Of a stretch of 64,000 bases of DNA, positions 10,110 to 19,860 are shown in pieces. Source of the stretch: Hygrocybe punicea (Eukaryota; Basidiomycota; Agaricomycetes; Agaricales; Hygrophoraceae); NCBI GenBank assembly GCA_963556145.1, contig OY744472.1, forward strand, positions 4,092,001 through 4,156,000. The letters are read 5' to 3'. The notes beneath the pieces were generated by a model, which had not been told where the DNA came from, did not search any database, and worked only from the letters and a program-made list of their open reading frames with translations. A program made the position numbers and the translations under genes. Each line of letters begins with the position of its first letter. Position 1 is the stretch's first letter.

Positions 10110-12280
10110 TTCATTTACCAGGAAAACACATGGTCGTTTTTGACCCGAACGAGACCATCGCAGCTCGCGCTTACTCAGAAGCAACTACCCTGATGGAATT
10201 TTTCAAGATGAACTCAAAAGAAGGTGTTGAGGGGGACGTCTCATGCATGCTAACTTACCAAGAGTTTCCCATGAAGTTTGTCTGGAACAAATCCAAGAAG
10301 ACGTGGAGCCTCCGTCAACGAAGATTTTCCCTTGGACAGATGTACTTTGTCCCTCCAACAGGTGGGGAACATTTCTACTTACATACCCTACTCACCGTTG
10401 TGCACGGACCGACATCTTTTCAAGATCTCTGGACATATGATGGAGTCGTTTACCCGTCGTTTCAAGATGCATGCAAGGCTCGGGGCCTCCTTGAAGATGA
10501 TGGGGAATGGTGGCTTTGCCTTTCAGAGGCATCACACATGCAATCCAGAGCACGACTATGGCAATTATTTGCCAGCATGCTGTTGTTCTGCCAACTCACC
10601 TCACCCGAACAACTTTGGGAGGAATTCCACCAGCATATTTGTGATGACTTGCACATCCGCATCATAAATCCCAATCCCGGTCGCATTTACGACTACGGAC
10701 TCTTTCTCATCAACCAGCTCCTTTCTGACTCCGGTTACAGTCTTCTCAATTTCCCTCATATGCCTGTTCCCAAAGAAAACTGGCTTGCCATAACGAGTAA
10801 TCTGTTCATCGCTGAACAGATGTCATATGAACTGGAACAAGAATGCGATTTATTCCTCCAACATATAGAGAATGTCCAGAATGTTCCAGAACAACTTGAT
10901 GCATACAATCAAATCATTGATTATATTGACAACCGTTATAGAGGTGGCTTCTTCATCAATGGTCCGGGCTGTTCAGGAAAAACTTATCTATATCAAACCC
11001 TGTGTCACAAGTTGTAGTCAGAAGAAAAAATTGTGTTATGTGTGGCTTCGAGTGGTATCACTGTGTTACTTCTACCCGGCAGACACACGGCCCACTCTAC
11101 TTTCCGTATTCCGATCAATACATTGACAGCTGAGTCATTATGCAACATTTCCAAACAGGACCAACGAGCCAAATTGTTATGCATGGCAGATCTCATAATT
11201 TGGGACAAAGCCCTTATGGAAAGCCGTTTTACACACGAAGCTCTTGATAGAACAACGCGCGACATCTGCGGCAACGAAGATCAACCTTTCGGTGGCAAAA
11301 CAGTCATCTTTGGCGGTGATTTCCACCAGACATTACCAATTGTGCCTGGTGGAACTCAAGAGGACGTAATTTTTCATTCCTTACCACATTCATATCTCTG
11401 GCGATCCCTGCGAATTCTGCCTCTCCAAATGAACATGCGCTTATTGAACAGATCTGCATCAGGTAGCTCCCAAACCGAAGAATAAGTCTTTGCTGACTGG
11501 CTATTGTCAGTCAGTCGTGGAGATAACGTGGCCGCTGACGGTACAATCCCTTTTGATCCGCATATGCGTGTTAACTCACCAGATGAACTGATCACCGCCA
11601 TTTACCCTTACATTGATGAAGCAACCCCTCCTTCCCAATTCTTCTTGGACCGGATGATCCTTGCCCCCAGAAACACAGATGTCGATTAGCTGAACACATC
11701 AGTACTTGCAAGAATGCCGGGGGATGAAATTGTTGTGCATAGCGCAGACTTGATTGAAACTGAACCCGGTGCTGACCAGCACCCAGAAGCACTTCCGGTG
11801 GAGTTCCTACGGTCTCTCAATGCATCTGGATTACCTCCCGGTGAACTCCATCTGAAGGCCGGATGTCCATTAATCCTCCTTTGAAATTTAGCCCCTTGCC
11901 AAGGCCTTTGTAATGGAACATGAATGGTGCTCAAGCACGTCACTCCACGTGTCCTCGAAGTTGAGATTCTAGGTGGAAAATATCATGGAGAAACCGCACT
12001 GATTTCCCGCATCACACTATTTCCTTCTGTCCAGGCTGGCTTCCATTTTCGACTCAGAAGAAGACAATTTCCCATGCGTTTGGCCTTCGCCGTGTCAATT
12101 AATAAGGCACAAGGGCAGTCGTTGGATTAGATATGCGAGAACCCATATTCTCGCATGGACAACTCTATGTTGCCCTTTCCCGTGCTACTTCAAGTCGTGG
12201 TATTAAAATTCTTTTAGCATCTGATGCTACAGAGTTCCGGGTTCGTAACATAGTGTACCCCGAAATATTTCATCTTTTGT
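10110..12280 (+). pseudogene. Helitron Rep/helicase, helicase (Pif1-like) part
   Basis: The second part carries superfamily 1 helicase motifs in order. Walker A is GPGCSGKTYLY (about 10960). A stop (TAG) at about 11015 comes next, followed by VASSGITVLLLPG and AHSTFRIPI. The Walker B region reads LIIWDKALM, where the family normally has DE, so the catalytic glutamate appears changed to lysine. Next come FGGDFHQTLPIVPGG and LQMNMRLL. Further stops lie near 11483, 11686, 11882 and 12128. Then MRLAFAVSINKAQGQS and, in another frame, HGQLYVALSRATSSRG mark the last helicase motifs. The gene ends at TAA near 12280. In an intact element this would unwind DNA during transposition; here it is dead. 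Confidence 0.85.
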
Positions 12281-12524
12281 AATTATATGAAAATTTTATT
12301 TTACTCAACTTTTTATTGCAAAGACTGAAGGAGCTGAATTTAATCATACCACGCTTCAAGTTTTCGTGGCTTTTTAGAAATATTCTAGAATGTTCTTGAA
12401 CAACCGCACACATGTATTAGTAAGAGTGTCATATTACAAACATGGTTTATCAGCAATGTAGGACCAGTCACCATAACTCACACTCTCGAGACTTTGAGCA
12501 GGTTCTCAATCCACCATGGGGGTC

Positions 12525-12532
12525 TATATAAA
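12525..12532 (+). promoter_or_regulatory. TATA box of the Helitron cargo gene
   Basis: TATATAAA lies 45 bp upstream of the start codon at 12577 in an otherwise non-coding spacer. This spacing suits a short 5' leader. It implies that the second Helitron gene has its own promoter. Confidence 0.5.
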
Positions 12533-12576
12533 CGTGGGCGTGCAGGATGGACCCCTCCAATTTGATTCAAACTTAA

Positions 12577-13567
12577 ATGTTCACAAAGTCTGCGACATTG
12601 ACCGGTCCAATTGTACTCAAGAACCCACGCCCTATTGAGGGCTCACCACGTAGCCTCAATTTCGATGGGCAAATGTGGCTCAGTCCTGGCAATACTATCA
12701 AAGGACTATTTCAATACTTCAATTCTGATGACCTGGTTTTCCAAGACGTGGGCCACTATATCGCATGGATCCATGTAAGGTCAACATTCATTGCTGATAT
12801 GTGTGGCTACTAACATTTTTTAGGTCATGAGAGTAGTACAAGGGGTAGTCGACGATGTCGACGAAAATTCAGATAACGATGACGTTGAGGAGAATGTGTC
12901 TGGTACAGACTTGCAGACAGACGAAATGCACGTTTACAGTGACATTGTCCAAGTACGTGACTCGCAATTCTGTGCTACGTCTACTGACAACCCTACACTT
13001 TATAGTTAATTCCGAGCCTGCCGAATATTCGACAGGCATGATACGTCAACATTTCTGGAGCTGTGTTCAACAGACAACAAAGCGCATTCAATGTCAATGC
13101 AGCGCAGTACATGTCATTCTACAAAAGCCGATGGCAGCTGTTGTTATTTCCTATCCACGCCCACTTTGACGACATTAGGTACAAAAAGAAAAAACCGGTA
13201 CCTTCGAATCACACGTATGTAGCCGTCGAGGGAACCCTATTTCAGATTGACAGGGATCCCAGCACATGCACACCCTCCGTCTTCCATATCATGGTGGACA
13301 ATATTAGTTTTCTCGGAAGGACAGTCCTTCCTACGAGTAGCCTTACGGTGACGCAAGGTGTGTGGTGCCTCTTAAATTTTGTCCCTTGCTTATGTATTTT
13401 TCTCAGAGGTTCCTTCTATGCTGGAGTCATCGAGGTTCAGATATAATTTCGAGACCACCCCAACAACATCGCCTGCCACAGCCACTACCCATGCCACTGC
13501 CCCTCTGACACCGACACCGACACCCAAAATGGCTAGAACGAGTACCAAACGATTGCGCCACGGATAA
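12577..13567 (+). CDS. Helitron-borne OB-fold-like protein (one in-frame stop)
   Basis: Four exons (12577-12774, 12824-12952, 13006-13357, 13407-13567) have GT/AG borders and sum to 840 nt, a whole number of codons. The N-terminal part reads IVLKNPRPIEGSPRSLNFDG, then SPGNTIKGLFQYFNSDD and VGHYIAWIH. An acidic linker follows. Exon 3 reads YVNISGAVFNRQQSAFNVNA, then FPIHAHFDDIRYKKKKPVP, YVAVEGTLFQIDRD and VDNISFLGR. The tail is rich in Pro/Thr and basic residues. This layout resembles the OB-fold, replication-protein-A-like genes that I recall beside helicases in basidiomycete Helitrons, which would suggest single-strand DNA binding. An in-frame TGA just before YVNISG would truncate it. OB-fold assignment is inference from pattern. 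Confidence 0.6.
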
Positions 13568-13729
13568 ATTGATACATTGGAGTTGAATGATGTTTTGCTT
13601 ATGGTGGACTGTATTTTGTTTACTTTACAACAGTTTTGAATAATATGAATAATTTGTGCTTCATGTGTATGTGAATAAACTTGTGTCATGCGATAACAGT
13701 AATCTATGTGTGACTTGATTTACACGTAA

Positions 13730-13757
13730 ACCCGTGCATAGCATGGGTCGCTGCTAG
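13730..13757 (+). other. Helitron 3' terminal hairpin and CTAG end
   Basis: ACCCGTGC and GCATGGGT can pair across a two-base loop at 13730-13748. CGCTG and CTAG follow, ending at 13757 before a T. This is the expected termination structure of a rolling-circle transposon and fixes the right boundary. Confidence 0.9.
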
Positions 13758-14150
13758 TCTTTAAATGTAGTCCAAGCAAATAATGCATTGAGCGTCAAAG
13801 TATTATTTGTTATTTCATTGAACTTTACACATTGTGTTGCATTTATGTGCATCAGTATTGTTGCATCGCCCTGATCTGGGGCAAACTCATGTTCTATGAG
13901 TTTTCTTTGAAAAACACCCAATTCTTGGGTCAAGGTCGATATCATAGGAACGGAAATTGGTTCAAGAGAGATATACATAAGTTGGTCTTGGCATAGTTGT
14001 GGAAATATGGTTGCATTTGCAAGGAAATGTAGATAAGTCAAAACCGCAATGCAGATATGGATGGTATTGTGGAGATTCATGTGGATTTGTAAGCTCTTCC
14101 AAAAACATCATAAGGTGTGCCTGAAGCTTTATAATGTTTTTATTCAATTG
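13758..14150 (-). pseudogene. SAM-like domain protein, 5' part (split by Helitron)
   Basis: Minus-strand translation reads ISLEPISVPMISTLTQELGV, FQRKLIEHEFAPDQGDATIL and NNTLTLNALFAWTTFKDTK, running straight into the Helitron end at 13757. On the far side of the Helitron, at 6331, the same strand continues with LAKAKVKETPPVKE. Removing the Helitron brings the two nearly into frame; a small offset of one or two bases remains. The start codon is not certain. It is the 5' half of the gene described at 5342-6331. Confidence 0.55.
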
Positions 14151-14262
14151 AATGTTTTCGTAACATACCTAATATTCCGGTACTGAATAGTCATAGCTTT
14201 CCTTGGAGTGATGGTTATGCTTGCCACCATATGAGGGGGATTTGTTGCAGTTGTCACAGGGG

Positions 14263-14471
14263 ATGGATGAGGAATTTCTACCATCAAATAATATTGAGAT
14301 ATCCACTCAAATATTAAAATTATTCTTGTTGTTATAATAAGTCCAAAAACGTTGTAAAAAGTGGATAATGTTATGTTTTTGAAATTTTCGGACTTATGAT
14401 AGCAACAAAATAATTTCAATATTTGAGTGGATATTTCAATATTATTTGATGGCAAAAATTCCTCATCCGTC
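14263..14471. repeat. 209 bp foldback (MITE-like)
   Basis: GGATGAGGAATTT at the left end pairs with AAATTCCTCATCC at the right. Inside, CCATCAAATAATATTGA and TCCACTCAAATATT pair with their reverse complements. The arms are about 80-90 bp, with a few mismatches and an AT-rich centre. There is no coding content. Confidence 0.75.
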
Positions 14472-14929
14472 TCCTATGTGTATCCCCATTTAATTGGTCC
14501 ATAAAGTTGGCAGTTCTGGTTTATTACATATATTCAATTTGAATGTTCATTAGCTCAAGTCATAGTAATCCAAGGTTGTCCTTCTCATGTTACCTGTGGT
14601 GGCTGTACTATGACAAACATGAACTAAAATTAATACATTTAATTTAGACAAACAGATTTTCAGTCACCAAGATCGATGTCTTATGTGATATCTGTGTATG
14701 CTTATTATGTTGCTCAATTGTTATGGTCATAGGAAAGTAACACAAGCCATTTTCAATAGAGCAAAAAAAGAAATGTACAGATATTGTACAAATGTAAAGA
14801 ATGGCGGTAGAGGAGGACGTTGAGGGCACAGATTATCAACACATTACCAGAAATCAACGACTGAGATAAAAGTGTCTTTAGTCAAATATAATTAATACTC
14901 CACAAAAAGAGGACTTACAGCACCCAAAA
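14472..14929. other. no gene seen
   Basis: AT-rich spacer between the foldback and the 3' end of the gene at 14930-16862. Only short random frames are present. Confidence 0.4.
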
Positions 14930-16862
14930 TTAAGGCCCAGGGTCCAGTTTGGATGTCGACACCTTGGGAGATGAAGACCTCATTTGGCTCAGAGGAATTG
15001 AGACTAGGATATCGGGAGGAACGATATTGCTCCAATCTACATCTATTAATAAACTGCCTGGCTCCGCAGGGGTTGACGACTGATGGTGTGACAATGCACG
15101 CGTATTGGGATGGAATCCTAGGATATTGACATGATCAGATGTGAAATCTATATAGAGTGTGATGTACATACCCGGAGTCAGAGACTTCTTCGGAGGCTTC
15201 ACTGGCTGGAGCATTTCTGCAATAATGCCCACTTGCTCTGATGCCAGATCCAGCTTCCTCCTCTTTGCTGTCTCGCTGTCCTCATGATCACTGCTGAGAG
15301 ACTCCTGTATGGGTTCGGGAGGTCCATCGTCGTCATGCATGATTATATCGTCATCAGAAATCAACAACCCACCCCATTCTGGCAAGTCCAACTTTGCGGA
15401 TTCCAGTGGCACATCATCCGCCTCAGAGGAGATGGGTGGTTTAACTTCCACAGTCAATTTTTTGGATTCCAATTTCTTGGATCTGCGCGATGGCCCAATT
15501 TCGACAGCAACTGCAAGATGTCAGTGCATTATTCAGAGCAAAGTGAGTAACGTACACATTTGAGCCTTGGATCGTTTCTTCTTTACCAGGGCTAAGTCCT
15601 CCTCCATCTTGATATCGTCTATGCATGAATGAATAATATGTGTTATAATCTTGATATTTAGAATTTAATAACTCACCCTCAGCGTCGTCATCGGGTTTGG
15701 ACTTCACGGTGCATTCTGTGATGATGAGGAGTTACCATGTGTGATGATCACAGACAATGACACTACTTACTGGACTTGGGCTTGGGCTTGGGCTTGGGCT
15801 TGGGCTTGGGCTTGGGTTTCTTTTTATCCCTGTCAGACGAATTGTCTGTGCCACCTGAATATTCAATACATCTATCCACTGATATGGGTGAAAACATTTA
15901 CAAACCAGCGGAAGATACATTATGTTTGCTGGCCGATTTTGCCTTTGCTTTGCCCTTGCCCTTGCCCTGGGGAACCAGCTCTTCTGCAAATGTATTATAT
16001 TATTAGCACAATCACACATGTAATTCTAGATCACACCTTCATCATTATCTGCCACATCGGCATCGATGAGGATGCTATGTCCTTTACACCATGCAATAAC
16101 CTGACCGATGATTTTGAGCTTTGTGGCGTCTGGCAGCCCACTGAATGACCAATTTGCAGAGGTTCCACTGTGCCATGCTGGCACAGATTCGTCGTATTTC
16201 GCCCAATCTATGATGCCAGATGTCATAATCCATTTGTCTGCCAATGCATATATGTACTCACTGAGGTCCTCTGGCATGGTCTCGGTGCTAACAGTGCCAT
16301 GTTGAATTAATGCTGATGGAGAATGCTTGCCGACATAAAACTCTTTGAGGAGGCAATCGTCGAAGATCTTGCTTCACCAGTCACAGGTAACCTCGTTGGC
16401 CCATTTTGCAACCAGAACCTCTGCCCATATTTTGTCCATGATGGTGTCCGTATATTTGAGGTAGTCACACAGTGTATCGGTTCCTTCCTTATCGTTTTTG
16501 ATGTAGTCCGGCGAGTAGTGGGGTGCTTTGTTGTATGCCACTGCTGCTGTCACATAGATGTACAAGTCCATCTGGTAAATCAATTGACTCAGCGGTTCCT
16601 CGTATCGTTCAGGCATTTCGCGCCATAACTCGCCTCAGGCAGTGGCATCGTGAGGGTGGGTCTTCAGTACGTAGAGATTACGAGAGAAGATGGGAACAGT
16701 GCCGGATTCCTTGTTGGGTGCCGGAATCTTGGGCGGGACCATGTACTGGATTTGGAAAATGCGATGCAGCTCCTGCAGCTTTTTGGGCGGCGCATCAGGC
16801 CAGTATTTGAAAGCCGCGGGATTGACAGCAGGAGTTGAGGTTTTGATGACTGGCAAGGACAT
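14930..16862 (-). pseudogene. multi-exon protein of unknown function, two in-frame TGA codons
   Basis: The first exon (16862-16037) starts MSLPVIKTSTPAVNPAAFKY and continues with PPKKLQELHRIFQIQYMVP. A TGA near 16635 is followed in the same frame by RYEEPLSQLIYQMDLYIYVT. A second TGA follows EVTCDW near 16374, then comes FYVGKHSPSALIQHG and MTSGIIDWAKYDESVPAW. Later small exons encode charged linkers: GKGKGKAKAKSASKHN, a KPKPKPKPKP run and EEDLALVKKKRSKA. The last exon (about 15510-14930) reads ESKKLTVEVKPPISSEADDV and SSDHEDSETAKRRKLDLASE, ending PKVSTSKLDPGP. The basic and acidic low-complexity part suggests a nuclear protein. I do not recognise the family. It lies head to head with gene A copy 1, with palindromic repeats between them. 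Confidence 0.55.
15776..15822. repeat. hexanucleotide repeat (GGGCTT)n inside the gene at 14930-16862
   Basis: About seven tandem GGGCTT units encode the Lys-Pro run on the minus strand. It is not the fungal telomere repeat TTAGGG. Confidence 0.85.
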
Positions 16863-17224
16863 GGTAGATGTAGTAGAATCTTTTTGGTGGGCGTCTGAGG
16901 GGAAAAATGAGGGGAACGGAAAACGTTGGAAGTCAGGGTCAATGCCCTAGCCTATGAAGCAACTGGCCAGGTCAGATGACCTGTCAATGACACATGTTCG
17001 GCATTGCATACATTGATCGGACACGTGGTGTACAAATAACATACAACCAAACAGGGTTTACTTGATTCTGAAGTTGTGCCGTAATACATCCTTAAAATGT
17101 CGATAAGCGCTATTTGTCATGTAGCTATACAAATATATATTCTTAACTTATGACACGTCGAAGAGGTCGAACATGCTTGATGTTAATATACATAATGGTA
17201 TGGTTATTAACATAGATAATGAAT
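16863..17224. other. spacer, no gene seen
   Basis: Presumed 5' flank of the minus-strand gene that starts at 16862. AT-rich, with ACATGTTCGGC at about 16990 and a TCGAACA-like sequence at 17158-17172 as isolated forms of the repeat that follows. Confidence 0.35.
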
Positions 17225-17592
17225 TATCGAACACTTGTTGAACACTTGTCAAACAGGCCGAACACTGTTTGACAAATGTTCGACAAGTCATTGCTTTGTT
17301 AATAAATTAAGTGGAATATATATTAATGTAGCAATGGCTTGTCGAACACTTGTCGAACAGGCCGAACACTGTTCGACAAGTGTTCGACAAGTCAATGCTA
17401 TGTCAATAAATTAAGTGGAATATATATTAACGTATGGCTTGTCGAACACTTGTTGAACAGGCTGAACACTGTTCGACAAGTGTTTGACAAGCCATATGGA
17501 CATTGATTAACGCATCAAGATGCATATGACTAACTGAACACTTGCCGAACAGTGTTCAGCCTGTTCGACACGTGTTCAGCAGGTCATTACAG
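17225..17592. repeat. tandem palindromic TTGTCGAACA repeats upstream of cassette copy 1
   Basis: Four blocks (about 17228-17289, 17338-17395, 17437-17495, 17533-17583) each contain CTTGTCGAACAGGCCGAACA or a variant, followed by CTGTTCGACAAGTGTTCGAC. Each block is therefore an inverted repeat. The first three are spaced about 105 bp apart by a conserved linker with TTAATAAATTAAGTGGAATA. The fourth is in a different linker. The same core occurs at 44190-44580. The role is unknown; candidates are transposase or regulator binding sites. Confidence 0.8.
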
Positions 17593-17866
17593 ATTGTTAT
17601 TCATGCTAAAGACAAATATGGGTGCACAATCAAACCCTTGCCGATCAAACCGGGGGAGCATCATTGTTGCCGTTGTCACCTGACACGAATCCGATATCAT
17701 TGATAGTCAAAAGGATTATCCAAACTTGATAAACTCTTCTTCTCCTTCACACTCACCATCTCACCACACATCCCGAGTTATAGAACACATACCAGTATAT
17801 CACAGTACCATTCTGGACCCCATTGAATTTACAAACTAACATAATCTGATCTGTTAGACTTTCAAT

Positions 17867-19685
17867 ATGCCCAAATCTCGCAAGGAAGTTGGCTATGAAG
17901 TGTGCTGCCACATCTGTCCAGGACGAAACTGCCTCTCGATGCAGACGCAAACTATCCTTTGGAAAAAGGAAGGAAGTTCCTGTCAGCGCCATTGTGGATC
18001 CGCCAGCAAGCATCCAAATTGCATCGCATCTGGTACCTGTCCTCTATCCAGCTGTATTGGACAGAAGGGCGCAGAAAATTCCATGGGTGTTCAAAATGCT
18101 ACTGAAGAGGAACTTGTGTTGTTGCCATCGATGGCGTCCAATACACCAGATCCCACTTCCGATGTAGAGATGGAGGATGCAGCCATGAGCATGATTACAC
18201 AGTCCGTCAGGACTGATCCAATTTTCAACATAATCTTTGTTCTTGATCCCACCACCCATATAACAAGTAAAGCCACCACAACCAATGATCTTGCATTCAT
18301 CAACGTTATGATTTCACATGACGAATACGAAACCGTCTCGCCCCTCGATGGTTATATTCACAATATCAAGGCGCACAAGACATGATATTTTGTTTGCATG
18401 CAGGAATGAGTTTGTATATTTTAAAAATGTATGGAGAATTATTGCTAAAGAATACTTTCCAATTCCAGGTTTATGTTGCTATGCGAATGCACCACTGGCG
18501 GTGTGATGAACCCAACAGTGCAATACGCTGCTTCAATGTTGAATGCATGTTTTGGCCAGAGTTTACTCATGCCATGCTCAACTCACCAGGGTCAAATATA
18601 ACATGGAATAAGTTCAAATCCACCGATTGCGTATTTGGTGGTGTGGACATGGGAATGTCCTATATATGAGCATTTCAAATGTTTTTGTCAAGGTTCTTTT
18701 CTTTTTAATTTGATTAATTCAAATTCAATCTATAGTGGTAATCAATATGGAATAACGGTAGAAAATGTGTCGACATTCTTGGCCGGAATTGACAAGCTGT
18801 GTCGAACGGTTCAGGTGTGGCCACCACCGAAACAAATGAACACCGTGCATTCGAAATGGGCGCAGATACAAAACTTGCTCCATGTCGCATTGTCAAGGAC
18901 ACACACAATGCGACCACAATCGAGGCTGCTGAAGGACGGTGAACCGTTTCCACCGAACATTGTTTTGAAGTGAACGCATAGTGACACCGGCCACCATGTG
19001 CTATTCCCAGGCGATCCAAGGTGTAATTGGGACTATATGCACCTGAACTGCGAGGTCCCCGGTTCATGTTGGTTTGGTCAAACCTATGTTGAGCCACTGG
19101 CCAAGATCGGAGAATGGCGGGTGTTTTTGTTAGGTGGAAGGGACATTTACACGGTCCATATGCATTACAACAAAGAGAGCAAATCATGGAGGTGGGATAT
19201 TGTGATGACCTTCTATACTTTAGAGGAATTGAGGTAGGCAGATGTCCTCCATCTCGCATTACCTGTTCACGAGTTTTTGGCATTTTCCAAGATCGTTCCA
19301 AGCACAGGGAGTGCTCATGAAGACTGATGTTTGCAATCCGGATCACGGCTCCATTGCAATGCAAGATCAAGCAAGACAGCAATTCTTCGGCTTCATACGA
19401 GACACCTATGAGGGGCTGTATGCCATAGAGTCAATGTTGATTGGTGGGAAACCTTCAATGAGTGTATTCTGTTGCATGGACATTTCGCTCATTGTTGATT
19501 CAAACACCAACAATGTCAATTACTTCATGAACGAGATCGAACGGTATCACACCTGCAGCTTGTGGTCCAACATGACACAAGGCACGAAATCAGCTCAGGC
19601 ACCAATTGGATCTTTTGCGGACACATTTTCGGCGGTATTTTATAAATGGCTTGTAGACATTACAAATGCATACTCATATTTTTGA
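17867..19685 (+). pseudogene. cassette gene A, copy 1 (cysteine-rich N-terminus, unknown function)
   Basis: The gene is paralogous to the one at 29649-31471 and shares its intron positions. Exons are about 17867-18378, 18469-18665, 18736-19233 and 19292-19685. The last two have exactly the lengths of copy 2. The N-terminus has the same cysteine spacing (CCHICPGRNC, then SSCQRHCGSASKHPNC). Later blocks are FNIIFVLDPTTHI, CVFGGVDMGMSY, VWPPPKQMNTVHSKWAQIQN, VPGSCWFGQTYVEPLAKIGE, GLYAIESMLIGGKPSMSVF and FADTFSAVFYKWLVDI. Defects: the donor after exon 2 is AT where copy 2 has GT, exon 1 runs into a stop, and a TGA follows PPNIVLK. No known family recognised. It converges on gene B copy 1. Confidence 0.65.
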
Positions 19686-19860
19686 ACTTCACTTGTACAT
19701 TAGTCAACTTTAAATGTCACAAATCGTATCTCATGTCAGAGAGGCACGAAACGCTTTGATTTCAAAAGTAGGTACATTACAAATTCAAGGCAACATAAAG
19801 AAAATCGGCAATAGGCCACACTGCATGGCACACTAGTTTCATGATGAGAAAGACGACAAG

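Larger units (their letters stand above)
6332..13757 (+). mobile_element. Helitron, 7.4 kb, with nested insertion
   Basis: The 5' end is TCTACTATATTATATG at 6332, preceded by A. The 3' end is CTAG at 13754-13757, followed by T, with a hairpin a few bases upstream. This is the canonical Helitron arrangement (insertion between A and T, 5' TC, 3' hairpin plus CTRR). Inside are a Rep/helicase gene in several decayed pieces and a second gene with an OB-fold-like look. The element sits in the minus-strand SAM-like gene, whose halves lie at 5342-6331 and 13758-14150. An 830 bp palindromic element (7628-8462) sits inside the Rep gene. Many stops and frame changes in Rep/helicase make this copy non-autonomous. 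Confidence 0.9.

Noticed and set aside
15776..15822. GGGCTT repeat as a telomere-like tract
   Set aside because: The fungal telomere unit is TTAGGG. This repeat lies inside a coding exon and encodes Lys-Pro.
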